DNA of 64,000 bases from Chryseobacterium phosphatilyticum (GTDB lineage: Bacteria; Bacteroidota; Bacteroidia; Flavobacteriales; Weeksellaceae): assembly GCF_002899825.2 (NCBI RefSeq), contig NZ_PPED02000002.1, positions 224,159 to 288,158 on the forward strand. Reading direction: 5' to 3'. Position numbers and translations under genes: made by a program. The notes beneath the pieces were generated by a model that made no database searches, was not told the DNA's origin, and saw only the letters and a program-made list of their open reading frames with translations. Each line of letters begins with the position of its first letter. Within the stretch, counting starts at the first letter, position 1. This document shows, one piece after another, positions 7,662 to 19,200 of this stretch.

Positions 7662-10259
7662 ATGACCAAAAAATTATTTGTGAAATTGGCCGCAATGCTC
7701 ATGACATTAATGATGTCTGCCATAGTATTGGCACAGCAAGGCTATGAACCTATCCGAGGGATGGGAGTGGAAGCAAAGCCTGTAAATAATTCAGGAATTT
7801 GTTTAGCATGCTATAACGGAAGTATGAATCCTGTAATAGATGCTAATTTGGATAACAGTGTAAGCATGGGAAACTTTGCTTCATTGATCAGTGGAAACGG
7901 AATTTCCGTGAAAAATAATAATTCTACCTATCCTGCCGGATATATTACAGGATTTAACGTAGATCTTGGGACAAGTTTTATTACAATAGACCTTCTGAGT
8001 TCATTGAGGATCAGTACTTATAAAAATGGCGTGCTACAGGAAACAACAACCACAAGTACATTGTTGTCCGTGCCTGCTTTCGGCGGAAATAAAAACAGAA
8101 TTTTCCTTCACTTTAAAACCTCAAAAGAATTTAATGAGGTGAGATTGTATCAGACCAACGTATTGTCTGTCTTCAGTGCAATGAATGTCTATTATGCCTT
8201 TGCTTTTGATCCGGTAAAAGTGCCTACAGATAATAATGGTATTTGTGATGATATCATTGCAGGAAGTGGTGTTGATGGCAACGTATCCGGAAGTAGTAGT
8301 TTCCTGGCGCCATTGTCTTATGTACAGAACAGAGAAAGAATTGGAGACGGGAATAAAAATTCTTACGGATCAATTGTTCTTCCAATAGGCTTGTTGGGGT
8401 CTTATTCAGTAGGAGTTTTGGATAAAAATCAGATATATCCTGCAGGAAACAGAACAGGTTTTGTCATTGAACCTGATGATCAGGGTAAGCTGTTGAGTGC
8501 TGAATTTCTTAAAAATATTACTATTGAAACTTATCTATTCGGGCAGCTTCAGGATTCAAAACAACTGTCAGATGGAGGTGGTCTGATTAATATCAAAGTC
8601 TTAGGTTATGGTTCCGGAAAACAAAAAGTTACTTTGACCACGACGAAACCTTTTAATGAAGTAAGATTAAAAATCACTCAAACATTAGGGTTTAATTTAG
8701 GAAAGTTAAATGTTTACTATGCCTTTGAAGAACCAATCTCTTGCGAATGTGATGATAAAATCCAGACAAATGGTTCTTCAGTTCCCGGAAATTTAGTAAC
8801 AGGAAGCAGTTGGACATCAGGTCCGGGATTTCTGGGACTTATTTTTGCTAAAATGATCAATCCGGAAGCCATTGTAGACAATAATCCTTCCAATTATGCT
8901 ACTGCGACTATACCAGCCGCATCATTATTCAGTATTTTCTCTTCCTATGCTACAGTAAGTAGTAATACTACTCTTCCTGCCAATACAATGGCTGGTTTTA
9001 CAGTGGAAAAAGCAGCGAATCTTATCGGAGTTAGCGTGCTTGAAAACATTACTGTGACTTTATATAACGGAAATACAACAACAGATACATTTACCAGCTC
9101 AGGAAGTCTGATCAGTGGAAACTTCTTCACTACAAATTCAAATAAATTTTATGTAGGAGGTAAAGCAACCAAACCTTTTAACCGTATTAAAATTACTTTC
9201 AACAGTGGTACTTCGGTTCGTATTCCTCAGAACTACTATGTATATAATGCTTTTGCCAGCAGGGATGATGATAATGACGGAGTACCTAATTGTTTTGACC
9301 AATGTCCGGGAGGGGATGATAGCATTGATAATAACGGGAATGGTATTCCTGATTGCGCTGAAGGATGTACAGTAGTAAATGATAAATCGCCTGCATTAGA
9401 TACTGACGGTGATGGTATTGTAGATGCTTGTGATCTTGATTCTGATAATGATGGAATCCCTGATGCTGTGGAAGATTTTGATAAAAATGGTAAGTTCCAG
9501 GACGATGATGCTGAAGGAGATATTTTATTAACACCTGTTTTGGGAGATTCAGTTCCGAATTATCTTGACCTTGATTCCGATAATGATGGCATTTTAGATT
9601 TATTTGAATCGGGAATTCCCGGATCGGTAATCAATCAGATTGACACAGACCACAATGGGATTGTTGACAGCAATATTCCGGTAGGCAAAAATGGTATTGC
9701 AGATATTCTGGAAACTTCTCCTGATTCCGGAGTTCTGAAATATGCAGTCAAAAATACTGATGGTGATGATAAGCCTGACTTCCTTGACGTAATGTCCAAT
9801 GGTTCAGATCTGGATCTTTATAAAATCGGGAAAGGTAATCTTGATACTTTAGGAGGAGGATTTATCTCTACAATTGATGACAGAGATAGAGATGGCATTC
9901 AGGCAGTTGTAGATACGGATCTTGTGAAGAGAGGAGCTCCAAATTCTCCGCTTTCACCTTATGCTTCGCTATTGAAAAATACTTCAGGAAGTGCGAAAAT
10001 TACCAGCGCTTCAGAAATCACTGATACTGTAAGTGACGTGAAAATCTATCCTAACCCGGTAAAAGCTGGAGAAAGTCTTATGGTTACAACTACAGAAGAA
10101 GGGATATATACTTTATTCTCCTCAGAAGGGAAGACGATAAAATCTGGTAAATTCTCGGGACGTACCAGTATTGATACCTCGGCATTACCTACAGGAGTTT
10201 ATATCATTACCATAGAAACTAAATCAACGGTAAAATCTTATAAAGTTATTGTGAAATAA
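7662..10259 (+). CDS. Secreted thrombospondin type 3 repeat protein with T9SS sorting domain
   Basis: 865 residues with a signal peptide (to about residue 25). Two or three similar beta-sandwich-like segments follow, each ending NVYYAF or NYYVYNAF and separated by CxxxI...GSSVPGN-type linkers. Then Asp-rich calcium-binding thrombospondin type 3 repeats run from about 535 to 660 (DDDNDGVPNCFDQCPGG, DTDGDGIVDACDLDSDNDGI). The C-terminus (KIYPNPVKAGE, LPTGVYIITI) is a type A T9SS sorting domain. I infer an outer-surface structural or adhesive protein. It lies 30 bases after the YadA-like gene and is probably co-transcribed. A terminator follows at 10284. Confidence 0.85.
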   Translation: MTKKLFVKLAAMLMTLMMSAIVLAQQGYEPIRGMGVEAKPVNNSGICLACYNGSMNPVIDANLDNSVSMGNFASLISGNGISVKNNNSTYPAGYITGFNVDLGTSFITIDLLSSLRISTYKNGVLQETTTTSTLLSVPAFGGNKNRIFLHFKTSKEFNEVRLYQTNVLSVFSAMNVYYAFAFDPVKVPTDNNGICDDIIAGSGVDGNVSGSSSFLAPLSYVQNRERIGDGNKNSYGSIVLPIGLLGSYSVGVLDKNQIYPAGNRTGFVIEPDDQGKLLSAEFLKNITIETYLFGQLQDSKQLSDGGGLINIKVLGYGSGKQKVTLTTTKPFNEVRLKITQTLGFNLGKLNVYYAFEEPISCECDDKIQTNGSSVPGNLVTGSSWTSGPGFLGLIFAKMINPEAIVDNNPSNYATATIPAASLFSIFSSYATVSSNTTLPANTMAGFTVEKAANLIGVSVLENITVTLYNGNTTTDTFTSSGSLISGNFFTTNSNKFYVGGKATKPFNRIKITFNSGTSVRIPQNYYVYNAFASRDDDNDGVPNCFDQCPGGDDSIDNNGNGIPDCAEGCTVVNDKSPALDTDGDGIVDACDLDSDNDGIPDAVEDFDKNGKFQDDDAEGDILLTPVLGDSVPNYLDLDSDNDGILDLFESGIPGSVINQIDTDHNGIVDSNIPVGKNGIADILETSPDSGVLKYAVKNTDGDDKPDFLDVMSNGSDLDLYKIGKGNLDTLGGGFISTIDDRDRDGIQAVVDTDLVKRGAPNSPLSPYASLLKNTSGSAKITSASEITDTVSDVKIYPNPVKAGESLMVTTTEEGIYTLFSSEGKTIKSGKFSGRTSIDTSALPTGVYIITIETKSTVKSYKVIVK

Positions 10260-10283
10260 CCCATAAGAAAGCTTGTGTTGTGA

Positions 10284-10312
10284 GGGCTGCCAGAAATGGT
10301 GGCCCTTTTTAT
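10284..10312 (+). terminator. Terminator after the TSP3 protein gene
   Basis: GGGCTGCC (10284-10291) pairs with GGTGGCCC (10298-10305), including two G-U pairs, around a 6-base loop and is followed by T5. It closes the inserted surface-protein unit before the rpoB promoter. Confidence 0.75.
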
Positions 10313-10341
10313 ATTAATAGCCTCAAAATGAGCGTGATTAT

Positions 10342-10373
10342 TTTGTAATTATGGATAATTTTTTGTATCTTTG
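10342..10373 (+). promoter_or_regulatory. Promoter of rpoB
   Basis: TTTG (10342-10345), 20 bases, then TATCTTTG (10366-10373) is an excellent match to the Bacteroidota consensus. The predicted start near 10380 leaves an untranslated leader of about 315 bases before rpoB. Confidence 0.8.
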
Positions 10374-10379
10374 CACTTC

Positions 10380-10604
10380 TTTTGGCGCGAAAAATTGTTT
10401 GTAAATTTATAAAATACTGAAAATCAACTCTTTCATTGTGTGAAACATGGAAGGGATTTCGTGTTTGTAGATATTGCAGTAATGCTGCCTCAAAAGTAAT
10501 AAAAATATTTTGCATTACGCTGTGAAAAGATATACCAGTGTTGCAGTTAGAAAGAGCCAAGTGCAAAGTTAAAAGATTTCTAAGGTCCTTCGTGAGCGCC
10601 AAAA
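10380..10604 (+). ncRNA. Structured 5' leader of rpoB (putative regulatory RNA)
   Basis: TTTTGGCGC (10380-10388) and GCGCCAAAA (10596-10604) are perfect 9-bp complements that would close a domain of about 225 nucleotides beginning at the predicted transcript start. Inside are smaller stems such as GCAG-TAATG-CTGC near 10479-10491. No convincing reading frame occupies the region. I infer a structured leader, perhaps for feedback or attenuation control of the beta subunit. It does not match a riboswitch class I can name. Confidence 0.45.
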
Positions 10605-10697
10605 ACACTTTTACCTTTTACTTTTACCTTGTTTCTTGTTCTTTTCTGATATTTTTTAATGAATCAAAATATTTTTTAACCCTTTCTTAAAAGTTTT

Positions 10698-13600
10698 ATG
10701 AGTAAAACAAAATCAACAACTCAAGGAAATCCGAGAATTAATTTCTCATCAGCGAAAGGAAAAATCATCACTCCAGACTTTTTGGACATCCAAATTGAGT
10801 CTTTCAGAGAGTTTTTCCAGCTTGATACACTTCCTGAAGCCAGAAAGACAGAAGCTCTTTACAAGACTTTCCAAGAGAATTTCCCAATTACGGATTCAAG
10901 AAACCAATTCGTATTAGAATTCTTAGACTATCTGGTAGATTCTCCACGTTATTCAATCGATGAGTGTGTGGAAAGAGGACTTACTTATTCAGTTCCTCTA
11001 AAAGCAAGACTTAAACTGTACTGTACTGACCCGGAACACGAAGATTTCCAAACCGTGGTTCAGGATGTATATCTAGGTCCGGTTCCTTATATGACACCAA
11101 GTGGATCTTTCATCATCAATGGTGCAGAAAGAGTTATTGTTACACAGCTTCACCGTTCACCTGGTGTATTCTTCGGACAAACTTACCACGCGAATGGAAC
11201 CAAACTTTACTATTCAAGAATTATTCCTTTCAAAGGATCTTGGATGGAATTTACAACCGATATCAACAGCGTAATGTACGCGTATATCGATCGTAAGAAA
11301 AAGTTACCATTAACAACTTTATTAAGAGCTATCGGGTACGAATCTGATAAGGATATCCTTCAGATCTTTGACCTTGCTGAAGAAGTGAAAGTTTCTAAAG
11401 CTGCCCTTAAGAAAGTAGAAGGGAGAACATTGGCTGCGAGAGTATTGAACACTTGGTTCGAAGACTTCGTAGACGAAGATACAGGTGAAGTAGTTTCTAT
11501 CGAAAGAAACGAAATCATCTTAGATAGAGAAACAATTCTTGAAAAAGAACATTTGGATCTTATCCTGGACGCTGGTGTGAAATCTATCCTGATTCACAAA
11601 GAAAACAGCAATGAATTCTCTATCATCCAGAATACATTACAAAAAGACCCTACTAACTCTGAAAAAGAAGCAGTAGAGTATATCTATCGTCAGTTAAGAA
11701 ATGCAGATCCACCAGATGAGGAAACAGCAAGAGGAATCATTGAAAAATTATTCTTCTCTGAGCAGAGATACTCTCTTGGTGAAGTAGGACGTTACAGATT
11801 GAATAAAAAATTAAGTCTAAACATCCCAACTACAACTGAAGTTCTTACAAAAGAAGATATTATTGCGATTGTAAGACACTTAATTGAGCTTGTAAACTCA
11901 AAAACTGATGTTGATGATATTGATCACCTATCAAACAGAAGAATTAAAACTGTTGGTGAGCAATTAGCAGGACAGTTCGGTGTAGGTCTTTCAAGAATTG
12001 CAAGAACGATCAAGGAAAGAATGAACGTTAGAGATAACGAAATCTTTACTCCACTTGACCTTGTTAACGCTAAGACATTAACATCTGTAATCAACTCGTT
12101 CTTTGGGACCAACCAGCTATCTCAGTTCATGGACCAAACCAACCCTCTATCAGAAATCACGCACAAGCGTAGACTTTCTGCACTAGGGCCTGGTGGTTTA
12201 TCAAGAGAAAGAGCAGGTTTCGAGGTTCGTGACGTTCACCATACTCACTACGGAAGAATTTGTCCGATTGAAACTCCGGAAGGACCAAACATCGGTTTGA
12301 TTTCATCTTTAGGTATTTATGCTAAAATCAACAGACTAGGTTTCATCGAAACTCCATATAGAAAAGTAGAAGACAGTAAGATTAATCTTAATGCTGATCC
12401 TATTTATCTTAATGCAGAAGACGAGGAAGACAAAGTAATTGCTCAGGCAAACGTTGAATTGAGTGATAACGGTGACTTCTTAACAGACAGAATTATTGCA
12501 AGATTGGATGGTGACTACCCGGTAGTTGAGCCATCTCAGGTAAACCTTATCGATGTAGCACCAAACCAGATCTCTGGTATTTCCGCTTCATTGATTCCGT
12601 TCCTTGAGCATGATGATGCGAACCGTGCATTGATGGGATCCAACATGATGCGTCAGGCCGTTCCTCTATTGAAGCCACAGGCTCCAATCGTTGGTACAGG
12701 GCTTGAGCAACAAGTTGCAAGAGATTCAAGAATTTTGATCAATGCTGAAGGTACAGGTACTGTAGAGTATGTGGATGCTGATAAGATCACTATTAAATAT
12801 GAAAGAAGCGAGGACGAAGATTTAGTACAATTCGAACCTGCAACGAAAACATATAAACTTACTAAGTTCAGAAAAACTAACCAGAGTACAACAATTACCC
12901 TAAGACCAAACGTAAGAGTAGGGGATGTAGTGGAAAAAGGACAGGTACTTTGTGATGGTTATGCTACTGAAAAAGGAGAATTGGCTCTTGGTAGAAACTT
13001 GGTAGTAGCGTTCATGCCTTGGAAAGGGTACAACTTCGAGGATGCAATCGTAATCAACGAAAAAGTTGTACGTGAAGACTGGTTTACTTCAATCCACGTA
13101 GATGAATATTCTCTTGAAGTTCGTGATACTAAATTAGGTATGGAAGAGCTTACAGCAGATATTCCTAACGTTTCTGAAGAAGCAACTAAAGATCTTGACG
13201 AGAACGGTATGATCAGAATCGGTGCTGAAGTGAAGCCTGGAGATATCATGATTGGTAAAATTACTCCAAAAGGTGAATCTGACCCGACTCCTGAAGAAAA
13301 ACTTCTTAGAGCAATCTTCGGTGATAAAGCTGGTGATGTGAAAGATGCATCATTAAAAGCTGACTCTTCATTAAGAGGGGTTGTGATCAACAAGAAATTG
13401 TTCTCTAGAAATATTAAAGATAAAAAGAAAAGAACTGAAGAGAAACTTAGACTTGAAGAAATTGAAAACACTTACAAGGCTAAGTTTGATGAGTTGAGAA
13501 ATACTTTAATTGAAAAATTAAATACACTGGTAAGCGGTAAAACTTCTCAGGGGGTACAAAATGACCTTGATGAAGAAATTATCGGTAAAGGTGTGAAGTT

Positions 13601-14519
13601 CACTCACAAATTATTGACTTCAGTTGAAGATTATGTAAACGTTAGTGGTGCAGACTGGACAGTAGACGCTGACAAGAATGAATTGATCAAACAATTGATT
13701 CACAATTACAAAATCAAGTATAACGATATTCAAGGAGTTAAAAACCGTGAGAAATTTGCAATTTCAATCGGAGATGAGCTACCAGCAGGTATCATGAAGT
13801 TGGCTAAAGTTTACATCGCTAAGAAACGTAAACTGAATGTAGGGGATAAAATGGCAGGACGTCACGGTAACAAAGGTATCGTTTCAAGAATCGTTCGTGA
13901 AGAAGATATGCCATTCCTTGAAGACGGAACACCTGTAGATATCGTATTGAATCCACTAGGGGTACCTTCTCGTATGAACATCGGTCAGATTTATGAAACA
14001 GTTCTTGGATGGGCTGGTCAGAAACTGGGTATGAAGTTCGCGACGCCAATCTTCGACGGAGCTAGTCTTGAGCAGATTACTGAGTATACAGAAAAAGCAG
14101 GTCTTCCTAAATTCGGTCACACTCACCTTTATGATGGTGGTACCGGAGAAAGATTTACTCAGGCTGCAACTGTAGGTATCATTTACATGTTGAAACTAGG
14201 ACACATGGTTGATGATAAGATGCACGCACGTTCTATCGGACCTTACTCATTGATTACTCAGCAGCCGTTAGGAGGTAAAGCTCAGTTTGGTGGACAGAGA
14301 TTCGGAGAGATGGAGGTTTGGGCACTTGAAGCATTCGGTGCATCAAACATTCTTAGAGAGATCTTAACAGTGAAGTCTGATGACGTAATTGGTAGAGCAA
14401 AAACGTATGAAGCAATTGCTAAAGGTGAATCGATGCCTGAACCAGGTATTCCGGAATCATTCAACGTATTACTTCACGAGTTACAAGGTCTTGGACTAGA
14501 CGTAAGATTGGAGGAATAA
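10698..14519 (+). CDS. rpoB: DNA-directed RNA polymerase subunit beta
   Basis: The beta subunit of RNA polymerase, 1273 residues, complete. The rifampicin-binding cluster is visible ([18 protein letters not shown]), with Asp479, His489 and Ser494 in the positions of E. coli Asp516, His526 and Ser531, so it looks wild type for rifamycins. The C-terminal clamp-proximal segment with [20 protein letters not shown] is present. Expression should depend on its own promoter at 10342 and the long leader, because a strong terminator separates it from rplL. Downstream, rpoC is not adjacent: a membrane-protein gene intervenes. Confidence 0.99.
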   Translation: MSKTKSTTQGNPRINFSSAKGKIITPDFLDIQIESFREFFQLDTLPEARKTEALYKTFQENFPITDSRNQFVLEFLDYLVDSPRYSIDECVERGLTYSVPLKARLKLYCTDPEHEDFQTVVQDVYLGPVPYMTPSGSFIINGAERVIVTQLHRSPGVFFGQTYHANGTKLYYSRIIPFKGSWMEFTTDINSVMYAYIDRKKKLPLTTLLRAIGYESDKDILQIFDLAEEVKVSKAALKKVEGRTLAARVLNTWFEDFVDEDTGEVVSIERNEIILDRETILEKEHLDLILDAGVKSILIHKENSNEFSIIQNTLQKDPTNSEKEAVEYIYRQLRNADPPDEETARGIIEKLFFSEQRYSLGEVGRYRLNKKLSLNIPTTTEVLTKEDIIAIVRHLIELVNSKTDVDDIDHLSNRRIKTVGEQLAGQFGVGLSRIARTIKERMNVRDNEIFTPLDLVNAKTLTSVINSFFGTNQLSQFMDQTNPLSEITHKRRLSALGPGGLSRERAGFEVRDVHHTHYGRICPIETPEGPNIGLISSLGIYAKINRLGFIETPYRKVEDSKINLNADPIYLNAEDEEDKVIAQANVELSDNGDFLTDRIIARLDGDYPVVEPSQVNLIDVAPNQISGISASLIPFLEHDDANRALMGSNMMRQAVPLLKPQAPIVGTGLEQQVARDSRILINAEGTGTVEYVDADKITIKYERSEDEDLVQFEPATKTYKLTKFRKTNQSTTITLRPNVRVGDVVEKGQVLCDGYATEKGELALGRNLVVAFMPWKGYNFEDAIVINEKVVREDWFTSIHVDEYSLEVRDTKLGMEELTADIPNVSEEATKDLDENGMIRIGAEVKPGDIMIGKITPKGESDPTPEEKLLRAIFGDKAGDVKDASLKADSSLRGVVINKKLFSRNIKDKKKRTEEKLRLEEIENTYKAKFDELRNTLIEKLNTLVSGKTSQGVQNDLDEEIIGKGVKFTHKLLTSVEDYVNVSGADWTVDADKNELIKQLIHNYKIKYNDIQGVKNREKFAISIGDELPAGIMKLAKVYIAKKRKLNVGDKMAGRHGNKGIVSRIVREEDMPFLEDGTPVDIVLNPLGVPSRMNIGQIYETVLGWAGQKLGMKFATPIFDGASLEQITEYTEKAGLPKFGHTHLYDGGTGERFTQAATVGIIYMLKLGHMVDDKMHARSIGPYSLITQQPLGGKAQFGGQRFGEMEVWALEAFGASNILREILTVKSDDVIGRAKTYEAIAKGESMPEPGIPESFNVLLHELQGLGLDVRLEE

Positions 14520-14577
14520 ATTAAATCTTTTAATTAATTAGAACAAACTTTAATTATAAATCATATTTGAAAGTATA

Positions 14578-16131
14578 ATGTTGCAAAATTTAGGCAAAAC
14601 AGAAAAATATGGATATTGGCTTTTTGCAATTCCAGCCCTGTTCTTCTTGTTGAGCCCTGCTAAATTTCCGGCTGATGACGGGTTCTTTTATCCACAAATC
14701 GCCCACAATTTTGTGAACGGATTAGGCTTTAAATTTAATGACATTTACTCTACAAATGGTTTTCATCCCTTGTGGATGGTAGTATGTATCATTGCAGACT
14801 TCATGACAGTACTTCCTAAACAGGAAATGATTTATGTGCTGTGGCTGATACAGGTTGTATTGTTCTTTTTAAGTATAAAATATCTGCAGCCTTTGTTTAA
14901 AGACAGAGGGATTGGGAAAATAGCAGGAGTCGGGTTTTTGGGATTGGTTTTTTTCTCACTCGGTACCTTATATTTAACGGAGGCGCACCTTAATTTATTT
15001 TGCATTGCATTACTGCTCAACTTGCTGATAAAAGGCAAAACAGTAAACGGATGGCTCCTGGGACTAGCGACCAGTATGGTGTTTTTATCCCGGTTGGACA
15101 ATGTTTTTATCCTTGTTTTTTTAGGATTATATTGTTTATCCGGTGATACAAGACCCAGAACAGGAGACCTGATAAAAGCTGCAGGAGTAAGTATTGTGCT
15201 TGTTGGCGGATACTTATTGTATAATAAATTTGAATTCGGGAATATGGTTCCGATAAGCGGGAGAATAAAATCAAGTTTTCCCTATGCTGAAGGCTCTGTT
15301 TTTGGGAATCTTTGGGGAACTATTTTTCTTGCTTCAAATTTGATATATGCAGTACTGCTTTCCTTTACGAAGGTAGATTTTAGAAAATTAAAATTATACT
15401 TTGTAACCGGGGCTATCGTACAGTTATTATATAACATGTATTTTCAGTCACAAATAGGACAGTGGTATTTTGTAATGCAGATGTTGGCTGTTGCCTTTAT
15501 GCTGAATGATATGGTGAATGTATTTTTACTAAAATCCGGTATTAAGCAAAGTAAAGTAGCAGTAGGTGTTCTGCTGGTGGGATGTACTATTTTTTTGAGC
15601 TCGATTTCTTATGTAAAGGCTAATACAAATATAAGTTTAGGCTATAATGCAGCAGGAGATAATGAAAAAATAAAGGAGAGTAAAAAAGATAAAGTACAAG
15701 AAATTGCAGAAGATCTGAAGAAAAATCTTCCGGCAGGCTCCAGGGTTTTTACCTATGATATGCCTGGGAAATTAGCATTTTATTCAGATCTGCAAATGAT
15801 CCCTGCCGATGGTTTGGTGGCAGATAAAAGCTTTTTTGAGAAGATGGCATCAATGCCTTTTGAAAAGTTTCTGGCGGAGAATACTATTGATTATGTTGTA
15901 TTGCCATCAGGATTTCAGAAAAAAGGAACGATAACGTTTATAGGAATTGAAACTGTTAATAAAAGTGGTACTGTTTCTTATATAGCAAGAAGCAGCCTCT
16001 TAAAGAGAAATGTTAGTAAAATAGGACTATCGGATTTCGATCTTGTTAAAACCTATCCTAATCCTCTTAAAGTGTGGCAGCCTGATTATGATAACGTTAT
16101 ACTGCTGAAACTTAAAAAAGAGAAACAATAG
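14578..16131 (+). CDS. GT-C-like integral membrane glycosyltransferase, inserted between rpoB and rpoC
   Basis: 517 residues with about ten hydrophobic segments in the first 350 residues and a soluble C-terminal domain. The first periplasmic loop carries an Asp-Asp pair (PADDGFFYPQ, Asp33-Asp34) followed by TNGFHPLW (59-66). This arrangement is typical of GT-C fold polyprenyl-phosphate-sugar mannosyltransferase-like proteins. The sugar donor and the acceptor are unknown. It starts 58 bases after rpoB and ends 124 bases before rpoC. I see no TAnnTTTG promoter in either gap, so it is probably on the rpoBC transcript. Confidence 0.7.
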   Translation: MLQNLGKTEKYGYWLFAIPALFFLLSPAKFPADDGFFYPQIAHNFVNGLGFKFNDIYSTNGFHPLWMVVCIIADFMTVLPKQEMIYVLWLIQVVLFFLSIKYLQPLFKDRGIGKIAGVGFLGLVFFSLGTLYLTEAHLNLFCIALLLNLLIKGKTVNGWLLGLATSMVFLSRLDNVFILVFLGLYCLSGDTRPRTGDLIKAAGVSIVLVGGYLLYNKFEFGNMVPISGRIKSSFPYAEGSVFGNLWGTIFLASNLIYAVLLSFTKVDFRKLKLYFVTGAIVQLLYNMYFQSQIGQWYFVMQMLAVAFMLNDMVNVFLLKSGIKQSKVAVGVLLVGCTIFLSSISYVKANTNISLGYNAAGDNEKIKESKKDKVQEIAEDLKKNLPAGSRVFTYDMPGKLAFYSDLQMIPADGLVADKSFFEKMASMPFEKFLAENTIDYVVLPSGFQKKGTITFIGIETVNKSGTVSYIARSSLLKRNVSKIGLSDFDLVKTYPNPLKVWQPDYDNVILLKLKKEKQ

Positions 16132-16255
16132 ACCAATAAAGTTTGATCTTTTGATGCTTGTTAAGTATTCAAATCGGGATAAAAGATTATCCGTTTGAAA
16201 CTAAGAAAAAAATAGTTAAATAAAAGATTTAGAAATAAAGAATAAAACATTTTTT

Positions 16256-19200
16256 ATGTCAAATAAAAATAAGACAAGTAGATTTAATAAAATAACCATC
16301 GGTTTAGCTTCACCAGAGTCTATTTTACAGGACTCAAGAGGGGAGGTTTTAAAGCCGGAAACTATTAACTACAGAACCCACAAGCCTGAAAGAGACGGGC
16401 TATTCTGTGAGAAAATCTTTGGTCCTGTAAAGGATTACGAATGTGCTTGTGGTAAATATAAGAGAATTCGTTACAAAGGGATCGTTTGTGACCGTTGTGG
16501 TGTAGAAGTTACTGAGAAAAAAGTAAGAAGAGAAAGAATCGGACACATTGGTTTGGTTGTTCCTATTGCTCACATCTGGTACTTCCGTTCATTACCAAAC
16601 AAAATCGGATACCTTTTAGGAATTCCTTCTAAGAAATTAGATATGATCATCTACTATGAAAGATATGTAGTGATCCAGCAAGGTATTGCTAAAAAATTAG
16701 ACGGTTCTGATTTTGAAAATATGGAATTCTTAACAGAAGAAGAGTACCTTGATATCATGGAAACTCTTCCTGTAGAAAACCAATATCTTGATGATTCTGA
16801 TCCAAACAAATTCATCGCCAAAATGGGTGCTGAAGCTGTTGAAGAATTATTAAAAAGAATTGATCTTGATGCATTATCTTTCGACTTGAGACATAAAGCT
16901 CACAATGAAGGTTCCAAGCAAAGAAGAACTGAGGCTCTGAAAAGATTGAACGTTGTAGAAGCATTAAGAGGTGCTAATACAAGAATGATCAACAGACCGG
17001 AGTGGATGATTATGCGTGTACTTCCAGTTATTCCACCAGAACTAAGACCATTGGTTCCATTGGATGGAGGACGTTTTGCAACTTCTGACTTAAATGACCT
17101 TTATAGAAGAGTTATCATCAGAAATAACCGTTTGAAGAGATTATTGGAGATCAAAGCTCCTGAAGTAATCTTGAGAAACGAGAAGCGTATGCTTCAGGAA
17201 TCAGTAGATTCATTATTCGATAACACAAGAAAATCTTCTGCAGTAAAATCTGAATCAAACAGACCATTGAAATCACTTTCTGATTCATTGAAAGGTAAAC
17301 AAGGTCGTTTCCGTCAGAACTTACTAGGGAAAAGGGTAGATTACTCTGCGCGTTCCGTAATTGTTGTAGGTCCAAACTTACAGCTTCACGAATGTGGTAT
17401 TCCTAAAGATATGGCAGCTGAATTGTACAAACCATTCATCATTAGAAAACTGATCGAAAGAGGTATTGTAAAAACAGTAAAATCTGCAAAGAGAATTATT
17501 GATAGAAAAGAACCGGTAGTTTATGATATCCTTGAAAATGTGATGAAAGGTCACCCTGTTCTACTGAACAGAGCACCTACGCTTCACAGACTAGGTATTC
17601 AGGCGTTCCAACCTAAGATGATCGAAGGTAAGGCAATCCAGCTACACCCATTGGTAACAACAGCATTCAACGCCGATTTCGATGGTGACCAGATGGCAGT
17701 ACACTTGCCGCTAGGACCAGAAGCGATCCTTGAAGCTCAGTTATTGATGCTAGGTTCTCAAAATATTTTGAACCCTGCAAACGGTTCTCCAATTACGGTA
17801 CCATCTCAGGACATGGTTCTTGGTCTTTATTTCATGACCAAAGAATTGAGCTCTACAGAAGATATGAAAGTAAAAGGAGAAGGTCTTGCATTCTATTCTC
17901 CTGAAGAAGCTGAAATTGCTTATGCAGAAGGTAGAGTTTCATTAAATGCTAAAGTAAGATGTAAACTACCAGTTAAAGAAAACGGTGAAATCGTTACAAG
18001 ATTGATCGAAACTTCTGTAGGTAGAATTTTATTCAACCAGATTGTACCTAAGCAGGTAGGATATATCAATGAACTTCTTACTAAGAAATCATTGAGAAAC
18101 GTTATTGGTAAGATCCTTGCTGATACGGATTTCCCTACGACTGTGAAGTTCCTGGATGCAATGAAAGATTTAGGGTATTCAAACGCATTCAAAGGAGGTC
18201 TTTCGTTCTCACTTGGGGATATCGTAGTACCTGTGGAGAAAAAGCAGATGATTGCACAATCAATTGAAACAGTAGACGAAATTAGAGCCAACTATAACAT
18301 GGGTCTTATTACCGATACAGAACGTTATAACCAGGTAATCGACGTTTGGACAAACACCAACGCCGGATTAACAGAAATGATCATGAGCAGAATGAAAGTT
18401 GACCAAGGTGGATTCAATTCTGTATACATGATGCTTGACTCTGGAGCGAGGGGTTCTAAAGAACAGATCCGTCAGTTGTCTGGGATGAGAGGGTTGATGG
18501 CAAAACCGCAAAAAGCTGGTTCTACCGGAGCGGAGATCATCGAAAACCCGATCCTTGCCAACTTTAAGGAAGGTCTTTCGATTCTAGAATACTTTATCTC
18601 TACCCACGGTGCTCGTAAGGGTCTTGCGGATACCGCTCTTAAGACAGCCGATGCTGGTTACTTAACGAGAAGATTGGTAGACGTTGCACAGGATGTTATC
18701 GTTACAGAAGATGACTGTGGAACTCTTAGAGGTACAGAAGTTACTGCACTGAAGAAAAATGATGAGATCGTTGAAAGAATCTCTGAAAGAATCTTAGGTA
18801 GAGTATCTCTTCATAATATCTACGATCCTGAAACTGATGAATTAATTGCTGAGGCTGATCAGGTGATCATTGAAGAATTGGCGAAGAAAATCGAAGAAGC
18901 AGGATTAGAAGCTGTTGAGGTTCGTTCACCATTAACCTGTGAAGCTAAGAAAGGTATCTGTGCGAAATGTTATGGTAGAAACTTAGCAACAGGTAAAGTA
19001 ATTCACATGGGTGAAGCGGTAGGTGTAATTGCAGCACAATCCATTGGGGAACCAGGTACTCAGCTTACGTTGAGAACTTTCCACCAGGGGGGTACTGCAG
19101 GAAACGTATCAGAAAACCCATCTATTATTGCAAGAAGAGATGGTATCGTTGAAATGGATGAAGTAAGAACGATTACTTCTGAAGATGAAAACGGTAATAC

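Noticed and set aside
10309..10608. 99-codon minus-strand frame in the rpoB leader
   Set aside because: Low-complexity composition, no motif, opposite to the rpoB promoter and to the 9-bp inverted repeat. It is better explained by the leader RNA.
12959..13471. 170-codon frame antisense to rpoB
   Set aside because: It is wholly within rpoB and its Ser/Leu-rich composition follows from the opposite-strand codons.
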